DNA of 64,000 nucleotides from Phymatolithon calcareum (GCA_977006965.1 OZ345370.1:868001-932000); one strand, 5' to 3'; positions 51,229 to 61,622 are shown, numbered from the stretch's first letter. Translations and numbers: made by a program. The notes: generated from the sequence alone by a model not told the origin.

Positions 51229-53092
51229 GGTGACAGCTGGAAAGGTATGCGACTGACAAACGAAACAACTAGCAGATCGTCTAGCTGGTAGTGTGAGCGC
51301 ATGTATTGAGGTCTGACGGGTGCAGGTGTCCGAGAGACGTTGGAAAGGACCATGGAAACGGTTAGAAGAGTGGATGGGAACTAGCTTGTAGCGCAGATTG
51401 TCATGATGGATCAGAGAGCGGCTCGATTCCGCGCAAATATTTCGAATACGTATACCAGGGGAAAGTTAAACAGGGGGAGGAAAGCAAGTTTTGGAAGTTT
51501 CAAAGATTATACTGAAAAAGTTGGTCGCGTTGTACACGTTAAATTATGAGGGGGGTTTCGAGTATCAAAAATATATCTAAAAAGCAGTCACAACATTCTG
51601 TCTCCCAATTTTCACCACTTCCTGACGGTTATTTTAGCTTTCTCACATATTTTTATGATGCATTTCGTATTACCGTTCACGCATCATACAGAGCACACAT
51701 GCACGCTTGAGAAAAACGATATGACAATCGACTTGCTTTCCTCCCCCTGTATAACTTTCCCCTGCGTATACAAATATCTAGGCCTCCAAGGGTCATATTT
51801 CAATAGGTTAGCGTGATGTGGATTCCGTCATACATGAATATGATCCAGGTATAGTATTTTTAGTTCATGATTACGTACTCAAGAAAGGAAGTGACTAAAC
51901 CAAATTTACACTCCTTATTGCAAAATCATATATATGTCTTTAATGAAACCGTTTGAAGATGTTACATTCTATGCCTTGGGCACTCGATTGCTTGGAAATT
52001 GCAACGGAGCTCGAATCTACGATGGTTTTGCGGCAGGAAGGCGAGCACGTTTGGCCGTCTTAGCAAAGCTTACCTATTCCGTTCGCCCTTTCCTTTATCC
52101 ATTTATTGTTGGGCACGTTTAAAGAAAAATGCAGTTCACAAGGTCTGGATGAAATTCTGAAATATATTTTGTCTTGTGCTAAAGTGGTTCAAAACTGTGT
52201 GCTCCGAATAATGTGAAGGGCACATAAATTTCAATGCGAATCTATCATGTACGAGTGTCACTACAACGCTGTGAAAGTCCTTTTCCGTGAATGCATAACA
52301 ACGTGACGGTTGAACGATGTACTAATCAGGAATCAGAGGCTTCGGCTACTAAAAGTCTACGGTTTTAGTAATGAAAACGCGGTCATTTCATCACCTATTG
52401 TAGTGCCTAGTTTGTCAATGGAATGTATCGCTGGCTGCACCAATGACGAAGATATCTTAAGGTGTTTCCCTGAAATATCAAACTCTGGAATGTTTGCTCA
52501 TGTTTATGTTGTGCTTCTTACTGAGAGGACTTTTGAAGAATTGAGATAAAACGAAAATTGCGAAATGATAAGTGGACTGCCACATTAAGAACATATGGTG
52601 CTAACAGTATAACCGTTTCTTCCGGACATGTTCACTAAGGAAAAACTAATACCAGTTAGAGAAGTCAATACTACTCATTCTTCAGGCCGCTCATTCGGAC
52701 TCGCTGAATGAGGAATTACCGCGATTTCTTCGCGTGTAATCTTCTAATGACGAGCAGCATGCAGAGAAGAAACGTGTTTTCAATTAGGTTCAAAGATTAA
52801 CACCCTGCTGTAATCCAAATAGAGGAAATAATAGACGCACTACTTGCTCATTCACTGCGGAAGCTACCTTGATGATTTCAGACATATTCAGAATTTTAAG
52901 GAAAATGAATTGTCAGAAAACGCACATAATAGCAGGTTCTTACTTATCTGAAATATTCTGACTGTTCTAGTGCGCGTTATAGCGCATATTCAGTTCGATC
53001 TCTGAAATCAACCTCAACTCTATCATACTCACAACAGTGCCCTGTAGTTGGTTTAGGCTACCCGTTTACCGTCCGTAACGTCCGCGATTCCC
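51229..53092. other. 1.9-kb non-coding part of the transposon, holds a MITE
   Basis: Contains the 309-bp MITE at 51456-51764 and otherwise only short frames. A stretch at 52799-52827 (CCCTGCTGTAATCCAAATAG) resembles one at 26034-26062 outside the element. The last part is the 5' flank of the transposase gene. Confidence 0.45.
51456..51764. mobile_element. hAT-like MITE nested in the transposon
   Basis: It begins CAGGGGAAAGTTA and ends TAACTTTCCCCTG; the inverted repeats extend about 35 bp inward (CAGGGGGAGGAAAGCAAGT on the left mirrored on the right). The direct repeat CGTATAC flanks it at 51449-51455 and 51765-51771. CAGGG-type ends with 7-8-bp target duplications fit hAT elements. It has no coding capacity and therefore depends on a transposase elsewhere. 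Confidence 0.75.
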
Positions 53093-56000
53093 ATGCTGAA
53101 GTATCAGGTCCCCGATTTCGTTAACTCACGCGACATGGAGTCCGAAAGTCTCTGGACTACGAAAGAGATTGAAGATATTGCGGGCAAATTTTTGAGACTC
53201 CCTCATTCCAAAAGGACCGAGTCGTCTCCTGCGAACAGCGTCTTTCCGGACCAATATCCGTCTCAGAGCCTATTCTCAGTCCGTGATTTTGAGGGCATTG
53301 AAATGGCTCTGGATCTTGCCCATGATGCCGATGCCAAGATTCAAAACCCACGATCCGCTCTTCCAAACGTCACCTATACTTTCAAGATCGACAGGCAAAG
53401 GTATACTGGAGCTCATCACGGCAAGGGTGGAAGACCTCGAGCATTGACAGGAGTCCAGCTTCTGGAATCCATTCCAATACAGATTTCGAGAAGCATACTG
53501 AGGTATTTGTTGTCATGCTGTTCCGACCAGCTTCTAGAAGTTGCATCCCAGTTGAAAAACGCATATCTGGATGTATTGCGTTCCCAATCAATGCAAAATT
53601 TTCTTGACATTCCCCAAGACTACTGCTTAAGCTTTAAAAATCAAGCTGAAACGATGCTCCATGTTTTGGGTACATCCGGGTACGAGATTGTAAAAGCACC
53701 GCTGCTTTGCATTTGTTTCAAAGTTCCGAGATCTAAAAGCCTTGGTCCCACCAGTAAGAATCCCATGGGCAGACATGCAACCTGTACATGGCTTAGCATT
53801 GACGGGAGAACACATTGCTCATGCATTGGGTCTACCCAGAGCCGCGTCACTAAAAACCACGGAAATGTTAATGATCGCGAAGATTGTGTTCACACAGCTG
53901 GAATGCGGCCCGTCATTGCCGCTGTGTCCAATTCATTCAACACGGCTGAGGACACAGCTGGGAAAATAATTGCTCGTTTCGTTCTTCGTGTACATGGAAC
54001 AGAATTGTCACCATACTCGAACGCACTTCCACGAATTTACACTCACCACAAAGGCGCCATAATTGTCGTTGCGACCAATGAGAATCCATCGGACGCCCAA
54101 GATGTATGGTTTGTTCCCGTCAGGCACATAACTAAAGGCTTCGTACGGGACATCTGTGCTTTCTGTGACAATATTATTTCTCCTGACTGCCATCATACTC
54201 GCACAATAGCCATTCTACGTGAAGAGGAAACCGGGGTCGACTCCAACTATGACTTCTCTTCTGTTCATGCGATAGAAGAAGTGAGCGATCAATCTGTATC
54301 CATTCTTCCACTTTCCCCAGTCAACTGCCGGCGTGCTCTGGAAGTTGATGAAACTATTTGTCTTCTGGCTCGAAGAGGAATATCGTTTACTCTGAAAGCA
54401 CCAATGCTTTGTGGAATCTGTGGCAGCAAGAGAAATGAGCATTCTCTGAAGATCTTATCCTCCGGAATTGTGATGTGTACTATCGGGCCATGCCGAATGG
54501 ACACAGAAGAGTACCGCTGCAGCTCAAGTTCCTGCGGGGCTTCTATCTCCGCCGAAGGAAGATCCAGCTATATTATTCTCGACACATTGCGAAGCGGAGC
54601 CACTCATGCGCTGATGAGACGGGAGCTACATGGTGTAGTTTTGTCTAATGGAACCCTCACGGGTCGTCTGCGACATTTCCATTCTCTAGTCACAGCGAAT
54701 ATTCTTTTCGGTGTCATTCCCTCTGAGCCACAGTGCAGATCTGTGAAGACCCTCTCAAAGCTTTGTGCGATCATGTTGAGGCTAATGTGTATGTCACCAC
54801 CACCCGAGCTCTTCCAGTGCAACGTGTGCGAGATCAACGGCCAAAAGATCAAAGCTCTATGCATGGATGGAATTAGCCAAGGATTCGTGAAACAAGGGGC
54901 GCGGCCATTCGAAAACATATCCGAGCCTTGCATTCCACTAAAACCCTCAACGTTGCTGAGTAGTGGGCGAGCTGACGCTGCGGTCAGACCTCTTATATCC
55001 TTAATACGTGAAGAGAGGCCCGTACGTATACTCTTGCAGGCTATCAGAGGCAAGCCACTTCGGTGCTCCAAAGACACTGAGAAGGACTTTGGATCGGCAA
55101 TTCGATTAGTCTCCGACTCAGCGATACCTCGTACTTTTCATTCCATTTCTGTCTGCGGGAAGAGCAGAGGCGACTTCTTTAATGATGTCGGATCTCAATG
55201 TGTCCTGGAAAACTTACGACGATTTGTCACGTCTATTTTCGATACGAGAACTTTGCTATTCCGCCTTTTAGGTGCACTGCGGGATTTTTCTAAGGACAGA
55301 AGTCTTCACGATCATATCAAAGCTCATGTAATACCCTGTTCAAACGTATACGACGATGGTGAAGTTTGTTGGAGGAGTCATATTCGTGACTCAAGTGATT
55401 GCCATATTCATAATGACATGCTCAACCTCGTCAGGATGTTATTGCAAGGTCCCATTGTCCAGTTTGTTCGAGAATCTGATGTGCCTTCCTTGGGAAGGCT
55501 TGCAGAACTATGCTGCGCACCGCTCCCGGAAGAACTGAAGGAAGCATTACTAACACCTTCTTTACTATTGGCAACTAACTCTGGGAATCAGACCAACATT
55601 CTCACCTCACTGAAAATCTTACATGCTGGAGTTTTCAGTTCCACAGCCTTAGAGGATGCGCAAGGAATATCTTCGGTTCGAATGACCATTGGGGCGGTTC
55701 TCAAAGACTGCAAATATCTTGTTCACCGCTTCTATAACTTCTATAACAAATCAACGCGAACAGAGTCTGCTTTCCTGTACGAGCGGAGATGGAGATCGTC
55801 CAATGCTTCCGAATTGACCTCTCTTATGGAACAGAGACATGGAAATAATCATCCAAGCCATACTTTGCTCTCCGGGAACAGCTACGACCTAGCGATCCGC
55901 ACCGGATCATACTTTCCAGGGAGACCTCAATTGCGTCCTTTGCCATTCAATGATGAAGAGGGTATTGCCAATCAGTTTGAAAGTGCTGCACCTTGTTCAA

Positions 56001-56596
56001 AGGACTTCTTACAAAGGCAGAAGTCGTTCACTCCAGGAGCGCTCACATTTTGCTGCTCTTGTTCTCATCCGAAGATTCTGGGATTCAAGATTCTGTATCG
56101 AAATGAAGGTCCCAGGGCGATTCTAGATACCGTTGTATCAAGGTTCGCAGAACTTCCAAGCTACTTGATCTATGATTTCTGCTGCGGGCTCTTTATTTCT
56201 GCTATTCATTGTCTTTGGTGGGCCGTCGCTCAAGTAACAGTGGTATGTGATAACTTCCATTTCAAGAATCACTCCTGCTCTCCATCGTACTCTCCGAGAC
56301 TGCATTTCAGGCTCCAATCGACAAACACTGTTGCGCACGAACAGAGGAATCGGGCAATTACGAAATTGGGCCTGTCCCTAAGAAATTGCAAACTAAATCT
56401 CTATGTTTCACTCTTGGCCTTTCAGACAATTGTCTTGAACATACGGTCACAGGCAAAGAGTTCCGAATTGTTCCAAAACAGAACTACGCGGTTTGCAGAA
56501 TTTGACCTGGAATGGTGCTTTTTTCATTGCGTGGGCTTGCATTGCACATGTTGTCAGACAGATGATTCTATTGAGAATATACATTCTAGCTTGTGA
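53093..56596 (+). CDS. KDZ/Zisupton-like transposase with SWIM-type zinc finger
   Basis: A 1167-residue protein. A SWIM-type finger is formed by HCSC (C242, C244) and DCVH (C265, H267). A second Cys cluster (LCGICGSKR, IGPCRM, YRCSSSSCG) lies at about 437-485. Near the C terminus are IYDFCCGLF (D1028), VVCDNFHFKNHSCSP (D1053) and NTVAHEQRNRAI (E1083). The pattern YDxxC, DxFHxxxH, then Glu is that of the RNase-H-fold core of KDZ transposases and the related HMGXB3-type domesticated proteins; the three acidic residues are the likely D-D-E metal site. The gene is intact from its ATG. It would cut at the inverted repeats of the element. Subfamily placement is tentative. Confidence 0.72.
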   Translation: MLKYQVPDFVNSRDMESESLWTTKEIEDIAGKFLRLPHSKRTESSPANSVFPDQYPSQSLFSVRDFEGIEMALDLAHDADAKIQNPRSALPNVTYTFKIDRQRYTGAHHGKGGRPRALTGVQLLESIPIQISRSILRYLLSCCSDQLLEVASQLKNAYLDVLRSQSMQNFLDIPQDYCLSFKNQAETMLHVLGTSGYEIVKAPLLCICFKVPRSKSLGPTSKNPMGRHATCTWLSIDGRTHCSCIGSTQSRVTKNHGNVNDREDCVHTAGMRPVIAAVSNSFNTAEDTAGKIIARFVLRVHGTELSPYSNALPRIYTHHKGAIIVVATNENPSDAQDVWFVPVRHITKGFVRDICAFCDNIISPDCHHTRTIAILREEETGVDSNYDFSSVHAIEEVSDQSVSILPLSPVNCRRALEVDETICLLARRGISFTLKAPMLCGICGSKRNEHSLKILSSGIVMCTIGPCRMDTEEYRCSSSSCGASISAEGRSSYIILDTLRSGATHALMRRELHGVVLSNGTLTGRLRHFHSLVTANILFGVIPSEPQCRSVKTLSKLCAIMLRLMCMSPPPELFQCNVCEINGQKIKALCMDGISQGFVKQGARPFENISEPCIPLKPSTLLSSGRADAAVRPLISLIREERPVRILLQAIRGKPLRCSKDTEKDFGSAIRLVSDSAIPRTFHSISVCGKSRGDFFNDVGSQCVLENLRRFVTSIFDTRTLLFRLLGALRDFSKDRSLHDHIKAHVIPCSNVYDDGEVCWRSHIRDSSDCHIHNDMLNLVRMLLQGPIVQFVRESDVPSLGRLAELCCAPLPEELKEALLTPSLLLATNSGNQTNILTSLKILHAGVFSSTALEDAQGISSVRMTIGAVLKDCKYLVHRFYNFYNKSTRTESAFLYERRWRSSNASELTSLMEQRHGNNHPSHTLLSGNSYDLAIRTGSYFPGRPQLRPLPFNDEEGIANQFESAAPCSKDFLQRQKSFTPGALTFCCSCSHPKILGFKILYRNEGPRAILDTVVSRFAELPSYLIYDFCCGLFISAIHCLWWAVAQVTVVCDNFHFKNHSCSPSYSPRLHFRLQSTNTVAHEQRNRAITKLGLSLRNCKLNLYVSLLAFQTIVLNIRSQAKSSELFQNRTTRFAEFDLEWCFFHCVGLHCTCCQTDDSIENIHSSL

Positions 56597-56652
56597 GTTC
56601 TTCACTTTTCGATAAGGCTACGTTATATAGTACTCCAACAATTCTCATTTGA

Positions 56653-57921
56653 TCAGTCACTTTTTTCAGGGTCTGGTACATCTGTCCACTCCGGATCTTC
56701 ATCATCATACAACTTGTTTTCTCTGATAATTAGAATTGTGCGAGAGCGCATGACGGGTATGTCGGATTGCGTAAACACCGGCTTCACACCTCGTTCATAA
56801 CGTTCTGCCACATATAGCACAAATACGCCACATGAATGAGCGTCCAGCTGTCTTGGTAGTGATGGTGGGTTTTCTGCGGTGGGCCATGACGATATGTCCA
56901 TGCCTTGGAAGACATCCCCGTACGCAGCAGACATAATTTCCTCTGTAAGCCATTCCTTTGCAACACTGATCACGCCACATGTGTCCTTCGCTCCTTTGGG
57001 ATCGTAGTACAAGAATTGTTCACCATCCACGTCGACAATGGCTAGAACCCAGTGGTTGTTATGTATGAACGCAGGAAACATGAACATACCAACAGAATTG
57101 AAGTGAGGAACCTTTCGCCTCCAGTTCCGCACGCTATCGTATCCACCATTCTTGGGTCGCTTCCATATTGTAAAGAATTGACTATTGAAGATATAGGTAC
57201 GTACTCTGCGTCTGCGAAATGGGTCTAGGATCCTCGATGGCTTGTGTACAGACTCCAAGGTCTCCAAAAAGGCTTCACTGCGTCTATTTATCAGTCCTGT
57301 GAAGGCGTCGATGACATGGTCCTCGACCCAGTACATCTCCGGCTCTTCAGTACATTCCGATGTCGTTCGTCCGCGCAGCATGTCCACAACACCAAACCCC
57401 AAGATGACTTTTTGTGCTCCATAGTTTGCTGTCTGCACAATAGCAGTAATGCATCGTACAGAGTCAACTTTCGACGCAATGGACTGCGGTAGGGGTCTCG
57501 TAGTCCAGTCTTTTGCAGAATAGAGATTCCCAAATGGATTTTCAAGATTCATCCTATCGCCGCCATCAACGCCTCTGTGGGGCATCTCCAGAATCGCAGG
57601 CTGTTCTTCGTGGTCAAGAGAACTTGAAAACCTCGCAACGTCAACGGTCTTGGACATTCGCTCCGTGGTCTTTTTGACCCCGTCAGCGTCTTGCAAATCC
57701 AGACCGGCGGTACTACAAGCACCGGATCCTTCGTAGAACTCATCGCCAAGTAAAAGATCGGTAGTACTTTTTGCTTGTGGTCTCCTCCGGGGAATACCGA
57801 ATCGAGCGCATTTTTCTGCTTCAATAGCCGCTCTGACGGATACTTTCTCTTCGCGATCCCGGTGTGCCCTGAGTTTTTCCGATATTGCAGGAAGAGAGCT
57901 GCATGGAAGCCACTCAGACAT
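56653..57921 (-). CDS. Ulp1/SENP-type C48 cysteine protease
   Basis: A 422-residue protein. The first 130 residues are polar and basic. The protease domain occupies about 200-375. HNNHWVLAIVDV gives the catalytic His (H290), LYYDPKG the Asp (D307), PRQLDAHSCGVFVLY the oxyanion Gln (Q358) and the nucleophile Cys (C364). The full catalytic set is intact. Ulp1-like proteases process or remove SUMO and related modifiers. Such domains are common cargo or fusion partners of KDZ, MULE and other eukaryotic DNA transposons, possibly to counter host modification of the transposase. It is convergent with the transposase gene, with 56 bp between stops, and divergent from the gene at 58602. Confidence 0.9.
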   Translation of the reverse strand: MSEWLPCSSLPAISEKLRAHRDREEKVSVRAAIEAEKCARFGIPRRRPQAKSTTDLLLGDEFYEGSGACSTAGLDLQDADGVKKTTERMSKTVDVARFSSSLDHEEQPAILEMPHRGVDGGDRMNLENPFGNLYSAKDWTTRPLPQSIASKVDSVRCITAIVQTANYGAQKVILGFGVVDMLRGRTTSECTEEPEMYWVEDHVIDAFTGLINRRSEAFLETLESVHKPSRILDPFRRRRVRTYIFNSQFFTIWKRPKNGGYDSVRNWRRKVPHFNSVGMFMFPAFIHNNHWVLAIVDVDGEQFLYYDPKGAKDTCGVISVAKEWLTEEIMSAAYGDVFQGMDISSWPTAENPPSLPRQLDAHSCGVFVLYVAERYERGVKPVFTQSDIPVMRSRTILIIRENKLYDDEDPEWTDVPDPEKSD

Positions 57922-58601
57922 AGCGCCGATTTCTGAGAAAACAGTTCCTGCAAGGGGAGCAACTGCAAATGATAAGGAGAACAGTGCAATGCGAAGTAAG
58001 CTTCTTTACCTTCCAATATATGGAGATCGTGTGCCAATGTATATTCCGTGCACCATCTTTCGTGGAAGATGGTGCTTATGACCGTCGCACTGTATGATAC
58101 GTTCGTACATTCGTACCTTTCGCAATGAACGTTTCTGAGCTACGTCAAGGCTATACGTATGAAAATGTAATGCAACGTGTGATTACCATATGAGTTGGAA
58201 TTTCAATACGGGATGCAGACGTCGTACGCGTCGTACGGCGTCGTATACGACGCCGTACGACGCGTACGACGTTTTCCAACCTGTACGACGCGAAAACATA
58301 GACGGCCCTTTCAACTGTTCCTCAGCTCACCAAATGTAGGAATTCTTGGAGGGGAAAAAAGCTAGTTCCTCATTACTCTTCCAAAGGAAGACGGCAATGT
58401 GTTTTTCATACCCGAGTATCAGGAAAGTTCTGGGAGATCACTCATGCGTTACACGCTGTATTCAGAAGAAAGGGAAGCATCTCATCATACTTCAAAAAAC
58501 GAAGCCAAAACGGGCACTGCAGCACTGTAATCCCGGTAGTCAACATCTGCACTTCCTGGATACGACTCATTGAATCGCTCCCTCCGTAGTTGCATTGCGC
58601 C
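57922..58601. promoter_or_regulatory. divergent intergenic space with giant palindrome
   Basis: Separates the Ulp1-like gene from the unknown gene at 58602. The perfect 54-bp palindrome at 58219-58272 sits near its middle, and another GTACGACGCG copy follows at about 58283. A bidirectional promoter or protein-binding platform is inferred. Confidence 0.45.
58219..58272. repeat. perfect 54-bp palindrome, CpG-rich
   Basis: The left 27 bases (starting ACGTCGTACGCGTCG and ending GTCGTA) are followed directly by their exact reverse complement, with no spacer. Each arm is itself built of repeated CGTCGTA-like units. A cruciform or a multi-dimer protein-binding site is possible. Confidence 0.92.
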
Positions 58602-59816
58602 ATGAGTCAGGTTGCATCATCTGACGACCAACAATCTATCGATGATCAGAAGTCCCATGATGACGAATTTCTCCTTGACAACATTGTTCAGGATACGATC
58701 TGTGCCGATGATGTCTCTCGCGATCATCAGGAAGGTGGAATTATGCAGTCCCGAACTACACCCCGGCCCAGGAACGTGGATCGCTCAGGTACAACTAAGA
58801 ACCGCATTGCAGAACAGCTGGGGACACTGACGCATTCGGCAGTTGGGCATCAAGATATTCCACTTCCTTGCTTTTCACTGGTCTCTTCGAAAACTAAGTC
58901 ACGTTGGATTCAAAGTCTATCTTCCACTGGATACGCAACCCTGCTATATGTCGACATGCGCGTTCTACAAGGCAGTCCAGGATTCGATTCCTCATGGTGG
59001 TTCGATAACCGCAAGAGAAGTAAGAGAACGCTGGTGAAGACCCCGTTGGAGCCCAAACCCTGTGCTGGAATCCTCACATTGCAGCACAATCTTCCTCGCG
59101 GTTCAATCATCAACTCCGTAATTTGTACACTTTCAGAACTGCTCAGCTGTGTCAACAATGTCTCCTACTGTGCATCGACTCCGCAATTGTTCTTGCCCTC
59201 CCAAGGTGGATTTTCACAAGAATTTAGACTTGACGAACAGACAACTGAGCTTACTTCCTATCGCTGCTTTTGGCATCTTGGACCGGAGCAAATGTACACC
59301 GGGACCCTTGAATCTATCGCTAGGCATGAATACGTATTCATAGGAAGCGCTGGAGATAACATTAGGGAATATGCTGGACATAAGGTTGTAACTCTATCTG
59401 GATTTTTCGGAGAAGCGGATCGCAAGTTCTGCTTATATCCGGGGGACATTCTTGTGATGGACGCGAAGAATCCTTTCGCCGTTGACTTGCCTATTGGTGG
59501 CAGGGCCAAAGGCTCTAGAATTCTATCATGGACTAGTATTCCGAAAACGGACACTACAGAGTTTCCAATCATCACCAAATCGCCTGGACTCGTCATGAAC
59601 ATTGAAGAGATGATTTCTACGTGCGAAGCAGCGAAAAGTGCATACTCTGAAGAATTTGAAGTCTTTGAGGTCACTCCCGGTCCGATTGGAGATCCCGAAG
59701 GGCATATGCAGAGGCTAAGAGTAACGCCGAAAAAATATTGTCTTCGGGATGTGATGAAGGAGGTGGAAAACAATTCTTCGATCCACTACTTGAACAGCGA
59801 GTACTTTCATTTTTAG
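58602..59816 (+). CDS. transposon-borne protein of unknown function (404 aa)
   Basis: The frame is intact from ATG 58602; it is open 4 codons further from a TTG. The first 75 residues are acidic and disordered. From about 80 on it is globular: FSLVSSKTKSRWIQSL, ATLLYVDMRVLQG, CAGILTLQHNLPRGS, then RKFCLYPGDILVMDAKNPFA and GSRILSWTSIP. The last block resembles the C-terminal part of double-stranded beta-helix dioxygenases (GDxxxxD ... R), which would interest here because TET/JBP-type dioxygenases travel with some fungal KDZ elements. However, the HxD and distal His iron ligands are not visible, so an active dioxygenase is unlikely. I leave it unnamed. Confidence 0.65.
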   Translation: MSQVASSDDQQSIDDQKSHDDEFLLDNIVQDTICADDVSRDHQEGGIMQSRTTPRPRNVDRSGTTKNRIAEQLGTLTHSAVGHQDIPLPCFSLVSSKTKSRWIQSLSSTGYATLLYVDMRVLQGSPGFDSSWWFDNRKRSKRTLVKTPLEPKPCAGILTLQHNLPRGSIINSVICTLSELLSCVNNVSYCASTPQLFLPSQGGFSQEFRLDEQTTELTSYRCFWHLGPEQMYTGTLESIARHEYVFIGSAGDNIREYAGHKVVTLSGFFGEADRKFCLYPGDILVMDAKNPFAVDLPIGGRAKGSRILSWTSIPKTDTTEFPIITKSPGLVMNIEEMISTCEAAKSAYSEEFEVFEVTPGPIGDPEGHMQRLRVTPKKYCLRDVMKEVENNSSIHYLNSEYFHF

Positions 59817-60339
59817 GAATCTACAATTGACATTGTCCTTTTGCTTGAATATATCTTCAAAGTTGATGAGAGTGGTCCATGCTTTTGTAATTGAACTTAT
59901 TCAGTATAGTATCTAGAATCTGCGAACTTTACTTACACTGAAAAAATTCAAAAATTTAAACTATGGCAGACAGCAATCGCACCCTTTCGATTGTATTTCA
60001 AATTTTTATATGGGGTACCAGTCATTACAGACATACCTGCAATAGCCACTTCGGTCTCTTTCTTACCTATAGCATTTTTCGTACCAACTCCCATTTTTCC
60101 TCCCCAAGATCAACACACATCATCTGGAGAAGCCGCAAGCGAGCTAAATCGATGCAGTCAGCGGTATTGTATTTCCGGCAGTTTGTTTCCCCCGGTAAGC
60201 CTTGTTAAGGCCCTGGAGGGATACATTGAACCGGGAACCATACCGACAATCATGTTCGCGCAGGTAACGGTGATACCGTCTCCTTCGAGCTCCCTCATCT
60301 TCTCCTCGCAAGGTCGTTAATACCTCATTTCGTCTTTCG
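59817..60339. other. non-coding stretch, possibly 5' part of the methyltransferase relic
   Basis: One plus-strand frame to 60320 begins with a hydrophobic segment (TSVSFLPIAFFVPTPIF). It could be joined in phase to the methyltransferase frame by a 34-nt intron at 60313-60346 (donor GTCGTT, acceptor CTCTCAG), but this is uncertain. Confidence 0.3.
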
Positions 60340-61184
60340 CTCTCAGTTGGCGGCGAAGTCCGTCAATGTTGTAATGCCGCACATCTCAATCTTGACACCG
60401 TGAAACCGTCAATTCAGCGATACGGAAACTGTCATTTGGGAAAATGGTGGGATATCCTGCGTGATGTTCGTGCTCCCGCCAAAAACGGTATACTTCTCGA
60501 CATCGGCTCGAATATCGGATGGTTTTCCTGGGCGATGGCACATGATGAACACTGTGCTGTGGCCGTCGAAACGTTCGTGAATAAACTCGCAATTCTTCGG
60601 CACTCGCCATGTCTAGCGGCGCCCAAGGTTTGCGATCAGATACACATAATACCATATGCGTTGAGAACTGTGGATCTAATGTGTTGTGAGCTGTGGTAGA
60701 ACGCAACATTTAATCACGGAGATACGTTCACGGTGTGTTGTGATTCGGCAACTGCACGGGAAGCAGCCAGAATGCGTCGGCAATGGTTTTATGTTTGTAG
60801 GGCCAATGCTGCGACGACTCGATGCCATCATTACGAATGGGACGGCCCGATTCCCGAAGGGTACTGGCATTATTGTGAATAAGCGCTTAAATGTAATTAC
60901 TGTCCTTCCTGTTTGTGGAAAAGTATTCTGTGCTTTTTCAGAGTTGGTCACTGTGTACAGTACACATACTCCACCCAATTGTGCAACTTCATAAGTTTCT
61001 TAAGATCCGAGTTGAAACATTCCCAAAACGTGACATTGAAGTATTGCAATCGGCGATAAATATTGTGTCCGGACTTGGCCACAGCCAGTTGACTGACGCT
61101 CGTTGTACAGCATCATATCGAACCAAATCGCGGAAATTTTCCGGACGCAATCCGAGCGGTTTCAAATTTCCGCTCTTTGAATAA
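60340..61184 (+). pseudogene. FkbM-type methyltransferase relic inside the transposon
   Basis: One frame holds GILLDIGSNIGWFSWAMA, the SAM-binding motif I of FkbM-family methyltransferases, followed by AVAVETFVNKLAILRHS, IHIIPYALRT and CELW. A TAG stop (60698-60700) interrupts before NATFNHGDTFTVC, which continues the family pattern in the same phase. Further on, other phases give LRRLDAIITNGT and LKIRVETFPKRDIEVLQSA (compare KIDVEGFE-VL in the family). A stop and at least two frameshifts make it non-functional as read. It is probably a host gene captured by the element and now decaying. Confidence 0.6.
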
Positions 61185-61622
61185 GGGACGGTTTCAAAAG
61201 AAGGACGAAACGCGTCTCTTCTCTATAGCCGTTTCGTCCCCTGAGAATTAACTACATTTAAAGCTTTTTGAAAAGAGGGAACGACACGTTTTAAAATTCC
61301 ATACACAAGCTCAGTAAGGGGACGAAAACCAGAGAGACTAAATTTGCTCAAATCGCCTCCCCTTTGTGATTGGTTGTTTGATTAATTTGGACCTCCTTAT
61401 TGGTTGAATAGGGGTTTCATATAAAGCATACTTTGTTTTTATTGGATAATCGATAATATCTCTATTTTCAGTTAATTCTCAGAGGACGACATAGCCCTCA
61501 AAAGAAGTATGATGTCCATTTCACAACACGCCTGTTGCAGCTTTTCGTCCCTTTTGTAAAGAGCTTGAATTGTGGTTATTTCAGAGGGGACAATAGAAAA
61601 AAAATTACACGTTTCGTCCCTT
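61184..61622. repeat. right subterminal GTTTCGTCCC repeats
   Basis: GTTTCGTCCC or close variants occur at about 61202-61211 (inverted, AGGACGAAAC), 61231-61240, 61318-61327 (inverted, GGGACGAAAA), 61543-61552 (TTTTCGTCCC) and 61611-61620. Such subterminal repeats often bind transposases. I do not see them in the left subterminal region. Confidence 0.6.

Noticed and set aside
44668-61184. Idea that TAG is recoded as a sense codon in this genome, from two in-frame TAGs
   Set aside because: Other intact genes here end in TAG (for example the biotin ligase at 36751 and the LENG8-like gene at 10889), so TAG is a normal stop.
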